NCBI RefSeq assembly: GCF_000346485.2
Contig: NZ_KQ976354.1
Coordinates: forward strand, 2,348,190 to 2,412,189
Source: Scytonema hofmannii PCC 7110
GTDB taxonomy: Bacteria > Cyanobacteriota > Cyanobacteriia > Cyanobacteriales > Nostocaceae
Direction: 5' to 3'
DNA length: 64,000 nt
Position 1 is the stretch's first letter. Each line of letters starts with the position of its first letter. The translations under genes were made by a program, and so were the position numbers. Positions 1 to 7,790 of the stretch are shown here, piece after piece. The notes beneath the pieces were generated by a model, which made no database searches, was not told the DNA's origin, and was given only the letters and a program-made list of their open reading frames with translations.

Positions 1-2
1 AA

Positions 3-1478
3 TTGATTGCAACTTTATTGCAGTGGCGGGCTGCACACTTAAAAAAGTCCGTTGAAATTTTTTTAGCAGGCAATGTCTCGAGCCAAGATCAACAGCATGA
101 ATTAAAGTCAGTTATTGAATTAGCCAATAAACTTTATGACAATCCCTTAATTAAAAATATTAATCAAGAAGCCAAAGGATGGTTTGAGTCTTTACCTCGA
201 AAATTTACTTGGGCAATTGCTTCATTTATTCGGTCTTTAATATCATCAAAACAGCGAGGTCAACAAACTATCTTTGGTAAAGGCAAACATACCGGACCCT
301 CCTATATTCCGGCAGATATTTATGCAACGACTGTGTTAGAAGTACTGGAAATTCCCAAATTAGTTCGTTGGTTAACCGAAGCGAGGCTGGAAAGATTCAA
401 AACAGCACGAATCAAGGAAATTAGGGATATTTTAAATCAATTGCAACAGCAGACTGTTCAAGATGAGAAATTACGAAGATTTTTTAATCAACTTGCACTG
501 AACCTTCAAGATTTAGAAATAGATTACAATGAAATAATTAAGAGTTATAAAGATAATAAAATTAACTTGACTGCTAGTGTTGAGCGCATGGAAATCAGTT
601 TAAAGAGATACATAGAAGATCTTCCACCAGAACTTTCGAGCCAGGAGCCATACAGCAAAGTTTTCAAAAAATTAGAATATTACCAACAAGATATGTTTGG
701 TAATCCCAACCAAGCAATGTTAATTGGAGGATTGCAGCCCAATATTGATGAAGTTGTTGGATTAATTAATAAAAACAGTGCAATTTATCAAGAAATTAAG
801 GCGATTTTCAAGACTAAAGATGGAGCAGCATATCAGGAAATTCAGAATTTGATTGAGAATTTACCTGAATCAGTTGTGGATAATATTTCAGTTTTAGCAA
901 AACGTGCGGGAACGAAAATACAAAATACACGCGAAGGAATTGATAGATTGCGACAAGAAATTGAGTTGGCTTTTGATAGCTCTATGGAAAGAGCCTCTGG
1001 GGTTTACAAACGCAATGCTAAAGGTGTAGGTATTTTAATTGGCTTGGTACTTGCTGTTGCAGCCAATGCGGATGCATTTCACATGGTGAATAGATTATCA
1101 AAAGATTCAGTGCTGAGAAATATAATTGTTCAAAATGCTGAAAAATTATCAAATCCTAACGTTAATAATTTTTCAACAGTAGGAGACATAAAAAAATTGA
1201 CAAATGATGCTGACAATATTCTCACAGCAGTTTCTCTACCCATTGGTTGGACTCCTGCTAACTTATCACAACAGTTTCGCTTAACATCACCAGAAGAACC
1301 TGTCATTACACCTACTAGAATTTTAAGAATGATTCCTGGTTGGATTGCAAGTGGTTTTGCGATCGCAATGGGAGCGCCCTTTTGGTTTGATGTACTCAGT
1401 AAATTTATGAATGTACGAAACGCAGGGAAACGTCCTCAATCTACAAAAACTGTAAGTGAGACTGAAGGTAATGGCTGA
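3..1478 (+). CDS. Conserved membrane protein of unknown function, 5' end cut by window
   Basis: I do not recognise a function. The reading frame is open to the first base, so the TTG at base 3 is only the first possible start and the true N-terminus lies upstream. The visible 491 residues are mostly charged helix. A hydrophobic segment lies near residues 340-360 (IGLVLAVAANADAF) and a second near 445-465 (GWIASGFAIAMGAPFWFD), followed by a basic tail with NVRNAGKRP. From memory, cyanobacterial membrane proteins with a PSYIPA segment and this GAPFWFD/NVRNAG ending form a family of unknown role, usually with an N-terminal membrane helix that would be missing here. It converges on the recombinase gene downstream. 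Confidence 0.75.
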   Translation: MIATLLQWRAAHLKKSVEIFLAGNVSSQDQQHELKSVIELANKLYDNPLIKNINQEAKGWFESLPRKFTWAIASFIRSLISSKQRGQQTIFGKGKHTGPSYIPADIYATTVLEVLEIPKLVRWLTEARLERFKTARIKEIRDILNQLQQQTVQDEKLRRFFNQLALNLQDLEIDYNEIIKSYKDNKINLTASVERMEISLKRYIEDLPPELSSQEPYSKVFKKLEYYQQDMFGNPNQAMLIGGLQPNIDEVVGLINKNSAIYQEIKAIFKTKDGAAYQEIQNLIENLPESVVDNISVLAKRAGTKIQNTREGIDRLRQEIELAFDSSMERASGVYKRNAKGVGILIGLVLAVAANADAFHMVNRLSKDSVLRNIIVQNAEKLSNPNVNNFSTVGDIKKLTNDADNILTAVSLPIGWTPANLSQQFRLTSPEEPVITPTRILRMIPGWIASGFAIAMGAPFWFDVLSKFMNVRNAGKRPQSTKTVSETEGNG

Positions 1479-1494
1479 TTGTTACTGAAAAGTT

Positions 1495-1527
1495 AGATCC
1501 CCGACTTCTTTGAGAAGTTGGGGATCT
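1495..1527. terminator. Bidirectional stem-loop between convergent genes
   Basis: A 15-bp inverted repeat (AGATCCCCGACTTCT and AGAAGTTGGGGATCT, one G-T pair) around a 3-nt centre lies between the stops of two convergent genes. It could end transcription from both sides, although no long U-run follows. Similar hairpins recur in the window, so it may also be a dispersed repeat. Confidence 0.5.
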
Positions 1528-1567
1528 GAACACAGCGAATTTTCACAAATGAAATAGGATTGCTATT

Positions 1568-2899
1568 TCAAAAAATAAAAATAACTTGTAATTCCCAATC
1601 TTTATCTTCACGAACAATCTCAACTTGTCGAATAAACTCACGGAAGTAAAACCTTCGTTCCGCTTCAGACAAATCTAACCAAAACTGAGGAATAGAAACT
1701 GCTTGAGCAACAGAACGTAAATTCACTGGTGGTAGAGTTGCCAACTTCGCTTGAAGTTCTGATATTTCTACACGGAGTTTATATGCTCTTAACTGAGATG
1801 TTTCTGCATCCAAAACTCCAGCCTCCACCAAATCAGGTAACTGTTTGAGTATTTCTTGTTGGCGCAAAATAGATTGATTTAAATTATCTTTTACTGTCTC
1901 TAGCTGAGGAGAATCCATTCCAGCTACCGCAAGGGGTAAGTCTTTGCAAACAGTTTTAATAGTCTGTTCTAATACTTCTTGATATGGTATGGCGCGACAC
2001 TTGGGATGTTTGGGACAGCTAATTGGGCGTAGATAGAGGTATTCTTTGTCTTGGTTGCGTATGGTAACACGGGTAATTGTCATGTGTGACTGACATTCGC
2101 CACAAATCGCTAAACCTGCTAAAGAACGTGGTGCGCTAGCTGTTCTTCGGGGTAGACGGCTGTTGCGCCGCAATAGTCTATCCACTTGGGCGGCTTCTTC
2201 TCTACTAATGATGGAAGCATGAGTATCGGACAGGACTTCTCCATTGTGATATGCTGTATCGCCACGGTAGACGGGATTTGTCAACCAACGGCGTCCTGTG
2301 GTAACAGAAATTTTCTTGCCATATTTTTTTGCCAGGTAACGAACTGCGCCTCGCAGGGAACCGTAAAGTAAGAAGTTATCAAAGAAATCTTTAACAACTG
2401 GGGAAGTACTGCGGTCTACAGTGTATTTTCCTTTACCTCTGCGGTAGCCATAGGGTGCTTTACCAGGTGGGGGTGCGGCTTCTAAACGGTTGCGGGCGTG
2501 TCCTTGACGTATGCGGCGACTCTTTTGCTGATGCTGTATTTCGTAGAGGAGTTTGAGCAAGTCAGCCCGGATGTTGGGGCTTTTGTGTGAGGAGTTATAA
2601 TTTTGTTCAATTGCAATGAGTGTAATTCCCATTGTTTCTAGTTCTGTCAGGTGGGAAGTCACTTCTTCTATGGTGTCTCCTAATTCTTCTAAGCGGCGAA
2701 TGAGGAGGTGAGTGGGGGTTTCGGTTTTGCAGTCGTTAAGTAATTTTTGTAGTTCAGTCCTTTTTCCTAAGTCTTGATATGTTCGTTCTATCTCCCATCC
2801 CCAGGTTGTGGGATCGGGGTTTTGTTCTAGTATGGGATCGCTGTAGGTGTAGGCGAAGGTTTTCATCTGTAAACCGCGAAGGCGCGAAGTCTTTTTCAT
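1568..2899 (-). CDS. Large serine recombinase family protein (XisF-like) with degenerate catalytic domain
   Basis: The 443-aa protein has the layout of a large serine recombinase: a resolvase-like N-terminal domain (about residues 12-105), a Recombinase domain (about 130-235, with GKAPYGYRRGKGKY and GRRWLTNPVYRG), a zinc ribbon (CGEC and CPKHPKC, about 265-305) and a C-terminal coiled coil. The N-terminal domain is odd. The usual YxRVSxxxQ nucleophile motif reads AYTYSDPILEQ, and the usual RLDRLGRS reads RRLEELGDT, so the catalytic arginines are not visible. Relatives include XisF of the Anabaena fdxN element; other cyanobacteria appear to carry similarly altered versions. The annotated ATG overlaps the upstream VOC stop (ATGA), but the homologous part begins at Met12 (base 2866). 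It may be inactive in recombination or act as a DNA-binding protein. Confidence 0.8.
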   Translation of the reverse strand: MKKTSRLRGLQMKTFAYTYSDPILEQNPDPTTWGWEIERTYQDLGKRTELQKLLNDCKTETPTHLLIRRLEELGDTIEEVTSHLTELETMGITLIAIEQNYNSSHKSPNIRADLLKLLYEIQHQQKSRRIRQGHARNRLEAAPPPGKAPYGYRRGKGKYTVDRSTSPVVKDFFDNFLLYGSLRGAVRYLAKKYGKKISVTTGRRWLTNPVYRGDTAYHNGEVLSDTHASIISREEAAQVDRLLRRNSRLPRRTASAPRSLAGLAICGECQSHMTITRVTIRNQDKEYLYLRPISCPKHPKCRAIPYQEVLEQTIKTVCKDLPLAVAGMDSPQLETVKDNLNQSILRQQEILKQLPDLVEAGVLDAETSQLRAYKLRVEISELQAKLATLPPVNLRSVAQAVSIPQFWLDLSEAERRFYFREFIRQVEIVREDKDWELQVIFIF

Positions 2900-3252
2900 T
2901 GCTGGCTGAGTTCAACAATGTTACCATCTGGGTCTTTGGTAAAGACAGCTGGGCGTCCGGAAGCACTGGGTTGAATGAGATAGTTGTTATCTATAAGTTG
3001 CTGTTTGGCTATATTTAAGTCAGCGACTGAGAAAGCGATGTGGGCGTTGCGTCCCCATTTTTCGTTTTGCGATTCGGGTGTGGATGGGGCGGCGATGAGG
3101 TGAATTTGGTAATTTCCTATCTGATACCATACTCCTGGGAATTTTAAGGAACGTTCTACTTTGGGTAATCCTAGCACTGTTCCGTAGAAATGCTCGGCTT
3201 TTTCTAAGTCGGTGACGAGAATGGCTGTATGGAGATATTGGGTTATTTGCAT
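2896..3252 (-). CDS. VOC family protein (glyoxalase/bleomycin-resistance fold)
   Basis: A 118-aa single VOC module of two beta-alpha-beta-beta-beta repeats. It opens with LHTAILVTDLEKAEHFYGTVLG, in which His is a likely metal ligand, and ends with FTKDPDGNIVELSQ, in which the final Glu is the usual last ligand. The length is normal for a half-module that works as a dimer. Members include glyoxalase I, dioxygenases and drug-binding proteins; the substrate here cannot be read from the sequence. Its stop overlaps the recombinase start by 4 nt, so the two are probably co-transcribed. Confidence 0.85.
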   Translation of the reverse strand: MQITQYLHTAILVTDLEKAEHFYGTVLGLPKVERSLKFPGVWYQIGNYQIHLIAAPSTPESQNEKWGRNAHIAFSVADLNIAKQQLIDNNYLIQPSASGRPAVFTKDPDGNIVELSQQ

Positions 3253-3337
3253 TTGAAGTATAGTTGTATGGTTGAATATCTATATATTAAAACTTACGCA
3301 AAGTCGCAAAGAAAGACGCAATTCCTGAAATTGCTGC

Positions 3338-3524
3338 GGGAGCATCCCAATTTGGAAAAAACATTGGGCGATTAAAATCGCGTCTATACAAACGCTCGTC
3401 CACCTACGTGGACTTTCTATTAAGTCCGCGTTCGCGTAGCGTGCGCTTTGCGCTTGGGCGGACAAGCGTTTGTGTAGCCCCAGAATTCTATTCTGAGGGC
3501 AATGCGCCAAATTGGGATGCTCCC
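3338..3524. repeat. MITE-like element with 18-bp terminal inverted repeats
   Basis: GGGAGCATCCCAATTTGG at 3338-3355 is the exact reverse complement of the bases at 3507-3524. The inside carries further small palindromes (GTCCACCTACGTGGAC near 3398). No credible gene lies in 3253-3710: the reading frame on the minus strand at 3280-3561 is made of this repeat. A CCGCAGATGAACGC repeat, also seen at 37.62 kb, lies near 3580. Confidence 0.7.
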
Positions 3525-3710
3525 ATTGCTGCTCGCGACAATTCCCACTTTCGTAAAGCACACCGAAGAAAAAATTAACCGCAGATGAACGCTGATGGAC
3601 GCTGATAAGTTTGTACTCAGCAGACTGGGAACTGCTATAATTGGATTTGAGATAACAGGACAGGGAGTGTGAGCAAAATTTGGGCTATCAGAGTGAAAAG
3701 ATAATATTTA

Positions 3711-5765
3711 CTATGGAAGTCTCTCTAATACCTGCCGTGCCGAAGAAGCCCAATATTCATCGTTATATTCAACATAAATTTCTAAGGCTTTTTGTAAATT
3801 AGCTCTTGCTTGTGCGTAATTTTCTTGTGCTTCTGCCAGTGTTCCCAAACAGTAATATGTACTAGCTTGGGAATAGAGATCGCCATATTCGAGTTTAATT
3901 TCCAAAGCTTGTTGATAATATTGCCGCGCCTGTTCGTACTCTTGCAACTCTTGGGTTAAATATCCCAATTGATGGTATGTACGAGCACTTGAGTAGCGAT
4001 CGCCAAATTCAATGTAGATTTCCAAAGCTTGTTGATAATATTGTCGCGCCTGTTCGTACTCTCGCAACTCTTGGGCTAAATATCCCAATTGGTGATAGGT
4101 GTCAGCAGACTTGTAGCGATCGCCAAATTCGAGTTTGATTGCCAAAGCTTGTTGATAATATTGCTGCGCCTGTTCATATTCTCGCAATGCTTGAGTTACT
4201 ATTCCCAACTGGTGGTAGGTGCTTGCACTTGAGTAGCGCTCGCTAAATTCGATGTAAATTGCCAAAGCCTGTTGATAATATTGTCGCGCCTGTTCATACT
4301 CTCGCAATTCTTGGGCTAAATATCCTAATTGGTGATAGGTGGCAGCAGACTTGTAGCGATCGCCAAATTCAATGTAAATTGCCAAAGCCTGTTGATAATA
4401 TTGCCACGCCTGTTCATACTCTCGCAATTGTTGGGCTACTGTTCCTAATTGGTGGTATGTGCCAGCGCTTGAGTAGCGATCGCCAAATTCACTGTAGATT
4501 GCCAAAGCTTGTTGATAATATTGTCGCGCCTGTTCGTACTCCCGCAATTCTTGTGCTAAATATCCTAATTGGTGGTATGTAGGAGCACTTGAGTAGCGAT
4601 CGCCAAATTCGATGTAAATTTCCAAGGCTTGTTGATAATATTGCTGCGCCTGTTCATATTCTCGCAATGCTTGAGTTACTATTCCCAACTGGTGGTAGGT
4701 GCTTGCACTTGAGTAGCGATCGCCGATTTGTAGATCGAGTGCTAAACATTGATGATAAAGGTTTTTTGCCTGTTGAAATTGTCTTAAATTCAAATAAGTA
4801 TTGCCCAAGGCAAACAAAGCAGCAACTTCACCTAGACGATTACCCATTTCTTGTGAAATTCTGAAAGACTCTTCATAGTATGCAATAGCCTTATCAAAAT
4901 TCCTTTGTTGATAATATGCTTTGCCTAATGTATTGAGAGCTTCTGCTTGGAATGATAAATTCTCACTATTTTTAGCAATTGTTACAGCTTCTTCTAAATA
5001 TTCTCTTGCTTTTTCTGGATTTCGTTGACTTAGATATGCGACTCCTAGTTGATGTAATATGTTACTGTAGCTATGTAAATTTTTTCCTTTTACTCGATCG
5101 CCTGTAGGTTTGTATTCCATTAACAGACGATGTAGTAAGTCTACACGCTCTTGTTTTTCTGGTTTCTCTAACGTGTCTATTGATTGGTTGGAGTTAAGAG
5201 TTTGAGCAAGCGCGTCTTCTCTAGTAAGTTGAGTTGTTTTAAAACGAAAAACTCCCGATCTCCAAGCCCAAAAATCAGGGGCAAATTTTGCTAGGCGGGT
5301 TAGAGCATAATCAGGTAATATAAATAATATAGGGTGAGGAAGCGTTTTTTTATAAGCATCGCGAACAAAGTTTAGGTCTTGTAAAACTGGAGGATAATCT
5401 CCAAAAACACCAATGGAATTTTCTAACTGCCGTACAATCAAAACTAATTTTTTGCTTGTGTCTCTTTGAATTGTTGATAATATTTTAACTATCTCATCTT
5501 TTAAAAAACGTAAATGAGGATCGGGAAAATCAAGGGTGACAAATTGGATTTCCTGACATTCAGGATGATTTTCAAGTACTGTAATTAAAATTTCTCTATC
5601 TTTAGGAAAATTTATTTCAATAAAACCAATTGTAAATTTTTCAGCAAAATCTATAAATGTGATTAACTCTGCAAAAGTTTGTTGATTGACTGCTAGAAAT
5701 TGTTCTTTTTCTATCTTAGGATTGCTGGGAAAGAGCGGATTTGAGGGCGGCTTGAAAGAATTCAT
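3711..5765 (-). CDS. Tetratricopeptide-repeat protein with N-terminal NTPase-like domain
   Basis: 684 aa. Residues about 1-190 form a domain with alternating hydrophobic strands (FTIGFIEINFP, LVLIVRQLENS, HPILFILPDYALTRL, FWAWRSGVFRFKT) that looks like a P-loop ATPase core without a visible Walker A, so probably a degenerate or partner domain. The rest is about eleven TPRs. Most carry an almost identical 40-residue consensus (YEQARQYYQQALEIYIEFGD, then RYSSA.TYHQLG), so the array expanded recently. TPR arrays bind protein partners. The start overlaps the end of the upstream ATPase gene by 50 nt, which suggests translational coupling and a joint complex. The role is unknown; regulation and defence are both possible. 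Confidence 0.85.
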   Translation of the reverse strand: MNSFKPPSNPLFPSNPKIEKEQFLAVNQQTFAELITFIDFAEKFTIGFIEINFPKDREILITVLENHPECQEIQFVTLDFPDPHLRFLKDEIVKILSTIQRDTSKKLVLIVRQLENSIGVFGDYPPVLQDLNFVRDAYKKTLPHPILFILPDYALTRLAKFAPDFWAWRSGVFRFKTTQLTREDALAQTLNSNQSIDTLEKPEKQERVDLLHRLLMEYKPTGDRVKGKNLHSYSNILHQLGVAYLSQRNPEKAREYLEEAVTIAKNSENLSFQAEALNTLGKAYYQQRNFDKAIAYYEESFRISQEMGNRLGEVAALFALGNTYLNLRQFQQAKNLYHQCLALDLQIGDRYSSASTYHQLGIVTQALREYEQAQQYYQQALEIYIEFGDRYSSAPTYHQLGYLAQELREYEQARQYYQQALAIYSEFGDRYSSAGTYHQLGTVAQQLREYEQAWQYYQQALAIYIEFGDRYKSAATYHQLGYLAQELREYEQARQYYQQALAIYIEFSERYSSASTYHQLGIVTQALREYEQAQQYYQQALAIKLEFGDRYKSADTYHQLGYLAQELREYEQARQYYQQALEIYIEFGDRYSSARTYHQLGYLTQELQEYEQARQYYQQALEIKLEYGDLYSQASTYYCLGTLAEAQENYAQARANLQKALEIYVEYNDEYWASSARQVLERLP
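3901..4740. repeat. Seven tandem 120-bp units inside the TPR gene
   Basis: The DNA repeats at an exact 120-bp period (one TPR, 40 codons) from 3901 to 4740; flanking units are diverged. Nearly every unit carries a HIP1 octamer (GCGATCGC) at the same place, spaced 120 bp apart. In the unit ending at 4260 it is mutated (GCGCTCGC). The near-identity points to recent unequal crossing-over or gene conversion, and copy number is likely to vary between strains or be miscounted in short-read assemblies. Confidence 0.9.
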
Positions 5766-7068
5766 TTTGTTTCACCACTGGATTTGGGTAATTCCATCGC
5801 TTATCCCCGTTGTACTCTAAAACCGAGGTATTAAAAAGCATTAACTGACCAATATCATCCTTACTAACATTTTTAGTTAAGCAAACTTGAGCTAAAAATG
5901 GATAGTGTTCTTCAGGAATAAAGCGTTCAAAGCTAAATTGCTGTTGTTTTACAGCGTAAATTACATCCTCAGTATTAATTTTGGAATGTTTGCGAGTGCT
6001 AGCTGTTTGGCAAGCCGTCCGCATCATCTGCATTAACTGACGTACATGACCTCCACTAGCTTTTGCTAGATCGAGTAACTCTTGTCGCGATTCAAAAACT
6101 GCATCAATATCTACACGACGTTCAATCAGGCTAGCGACTGCTTCTAATCCTTCTCGATTGTAATTTAGATGGCAGATATCACGTTCAAATTCATATATGT
6201 TCACCATTGGTACGATGTGGGGATTACCATCAAATTGGGTACACGGGTTTTTAGGCGAACAAAGAACAGAAATTGGTACTGTATAAATGATAGTGCAATT
6301 TAATTCTTGTAACTGAGCCGCGTATTCAAAGAATAAATGGTCTGCCACTGCAAGGGGAACCCGATCTAGATTATCAAAAATAATCAATAAACCTTTACAT
6401 TTAGGATATTTATTTCTGAGTTTAACGTATGCATCCCCTAGCAAAAGGTTAATATCTGCCTTCAAACGGGATAAATCTTTCTCTAAAGTTTGGCGAATCG
6501 TTGTTTTTTGCTTGTCAGAGCCTTTAATTTGTGCTAGTAACTTGACTAGCAACTTAGCGATAAACGGAGCTTGAGGTCCGAGGGTAGCTTCTCCTTCTAT
6601 ACTGACGGATTTTTCAACGGTTTCTTCAGTTTCTTTGGTAACTTCTTTAAACCAAGATTCAAAGTTTTTCAGGAGTTTAGAATCAAAATGTAAACCTAGT
6701 TGACGTAGCTCAAACTCTACTTGCTTGATAATTATTAAATATAAGTCTGTATAACGAGCATCATTAATATCTGTTTCTTCGTTGACTTCTAAATAAATAA
6801 CTTTATAATCTTCTTCCCATTGCTTTTGAATTTTCTTCAGTTCTGTACTCTTGCCACAACCTCGATGCCCGGTAAATAGAATGGTAGTGAATTGTGCAGG
6901 TTCTTGAAAGTCTAAAATAGTACTTACATTTTCAATAGCAGATGTTTTACGAACTGATGATAAGTCAACATAATAACGCTCTATTTCTTCTTCTTCTAGA
7001 GGTTCAACATTACAAAATTGAAAAGCTGTCTTTAGTGTCGTAGCACGGAGATAATTATATACAGTCAT
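5716..7068 (-). CDS. AAA/STAND-type P-loop ATPase
   Basis: 450 aa. Walker A is GHRGCGKST (residues 67-75) and Walker B is LLIIFDNLD (about 227-235). A later GGHVRQLMQMMRTA segment resembles the sensor-2/lid region of Orc- or STAND-like ATPases. The N-terminal 60 residues precede the nucleotide-binding domain with no clear relative, and the C-terminus (about 380-450) looks like a winged helix (FLAQVCLTKNVSKDDIGQLM). It overlaps the downstream TPR gene by 50 nt. Such ATPases act as nucleotide-dependent switches that assemble with partner proteins; the function here is unassigned. Confidence 0.8.
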   Translation of the reverse strand: MTVYNYLRATTLKTAFQFCNVEPLEEEEIERYYVDLSSVRKTSAIENVSTILDFQEPAQFTTILFTGHRGCGKSTELKKIQKQWEEDYKVIYLEVNEETDINDARYTDLYLIIIKQVEFELRQLGLHFDSKLLKNFESWFKEVTKETEETVEKSVSIEGEATLGPQAPFIAKLLVKLLAQIKGSDKQKTTIRQTLEKDLSRLKADINLLLGDAYVKLRNKYPKCKGLLIIFDNLDRVPLAVADHLFFEYAAQLQELNCTIIYTVPISVLCSPKNPCTQFDGNPHIVPMVNIYEFERDICHLNYNREGLEAVASLIERRVDIDAVFESRQELLDLAKASGGHVRQLMQMMRTACQTASTRKHSKINTEDVIYAVKQQQFSFERFIPEEHYPFLAQVCLTKNVSKDDIGQLMLFNTSVLEYNGDKRWNYPNPVVKQNEFFQAALKSALSQQS

Positions 7069-7790
7069 TGAGTTGCAAGATTTATGTTAGGTTTATTAGT
7101 AGAAAGTCAATCAATGATAAATTTTAGCATTCCCAGGACTCACTACCCGTGAGGGCTAACGAAAACTCAAGGTCTTTACAGCAGTTATTAAGTAAATAAC
7201 CACAGTATTTTCTTGTGGTACGGGCGTCCCCGCCCGTACTGGATAAGAGGGCGGGCGAGGACGCCCACCCCACCCCACCCCATATGGTCTATTAATATGA
7301 AAACTGCTATAAACCCTCGTAGGTGGGTTTTGCCTGTATAGACGCGATTACAAACATCGCTACATTTCAAACATCCTCTCCAATCCCAAGGTGCAAAAGT
7401 ACATGGCTCCTATGTACATATTTGCTATATAGGTGAATATTAAACTCTGAATAAAGTAAATCTGTCATTAGATGTATTTTAAAATCTTTCATTATGAGTA
7501 TTATAGATTTGGGGCTACAATCTAATATAACAGCAGTAAAACTGTGAAATTATGTTCATTCTTTGTGAAAGATTGCAGATATGGTGAATTAGAGCTATAA
7601 ATACAACCCTAATTCACTTTATAATTAGTGGATTAAGTTACAACAGCAATCTTAGAAAAATCATTAGTGGTGCCAAATTAGGAGTGGGGCAAGCAATTGT
7701 TTGCCCGAATAGGAGGGGCGAATGGCTTTATACCCAAACGCCCGTACAGGAGTTTTTTTTAAAATCACCCCTTAGTCTCTCTGTACGACT
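7069..7790. other. Intergenic region with GGGCGTCC palindromic repeat
   Basis: About 720 nt without a credible gene. At about 7205-7275 lies an inverted GTACGGGCG...CGCCCGTAC repeat followed by GGGCGGGCGAGGACGCCC, the same family as at 20.5 and 63.8 kb. The rest is A+T-rich and must contain the promoters of the ATPase gene (leftward) and the adenylate cyclase gene (rightward). I could not assign them. Confidence 0.6.

Noticed and set aside
3280..3561. Minus-strand frame of 93 codons
   Set aside because: It lies wholly in the 187-bp inverted-repeat element and its flanks; the translation has no domain or hydrophobic pattern.
3901..4740. Possible CRISPR-like periodicity
   Set aside because: The period is exactly 40 codons, the sequence is coding throughout and there are no unique spacers.
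4259..4864. Plus-strand frames opposite the TPR gene
   Set aside because: They repeat with the 120-bp period and are antisense shadows of the TPR array.
7188..7370. Minus-strand 60-codon frame
   Set aside because: It is built over the GGGCGTCC palindrome; no ribosome site or homology.
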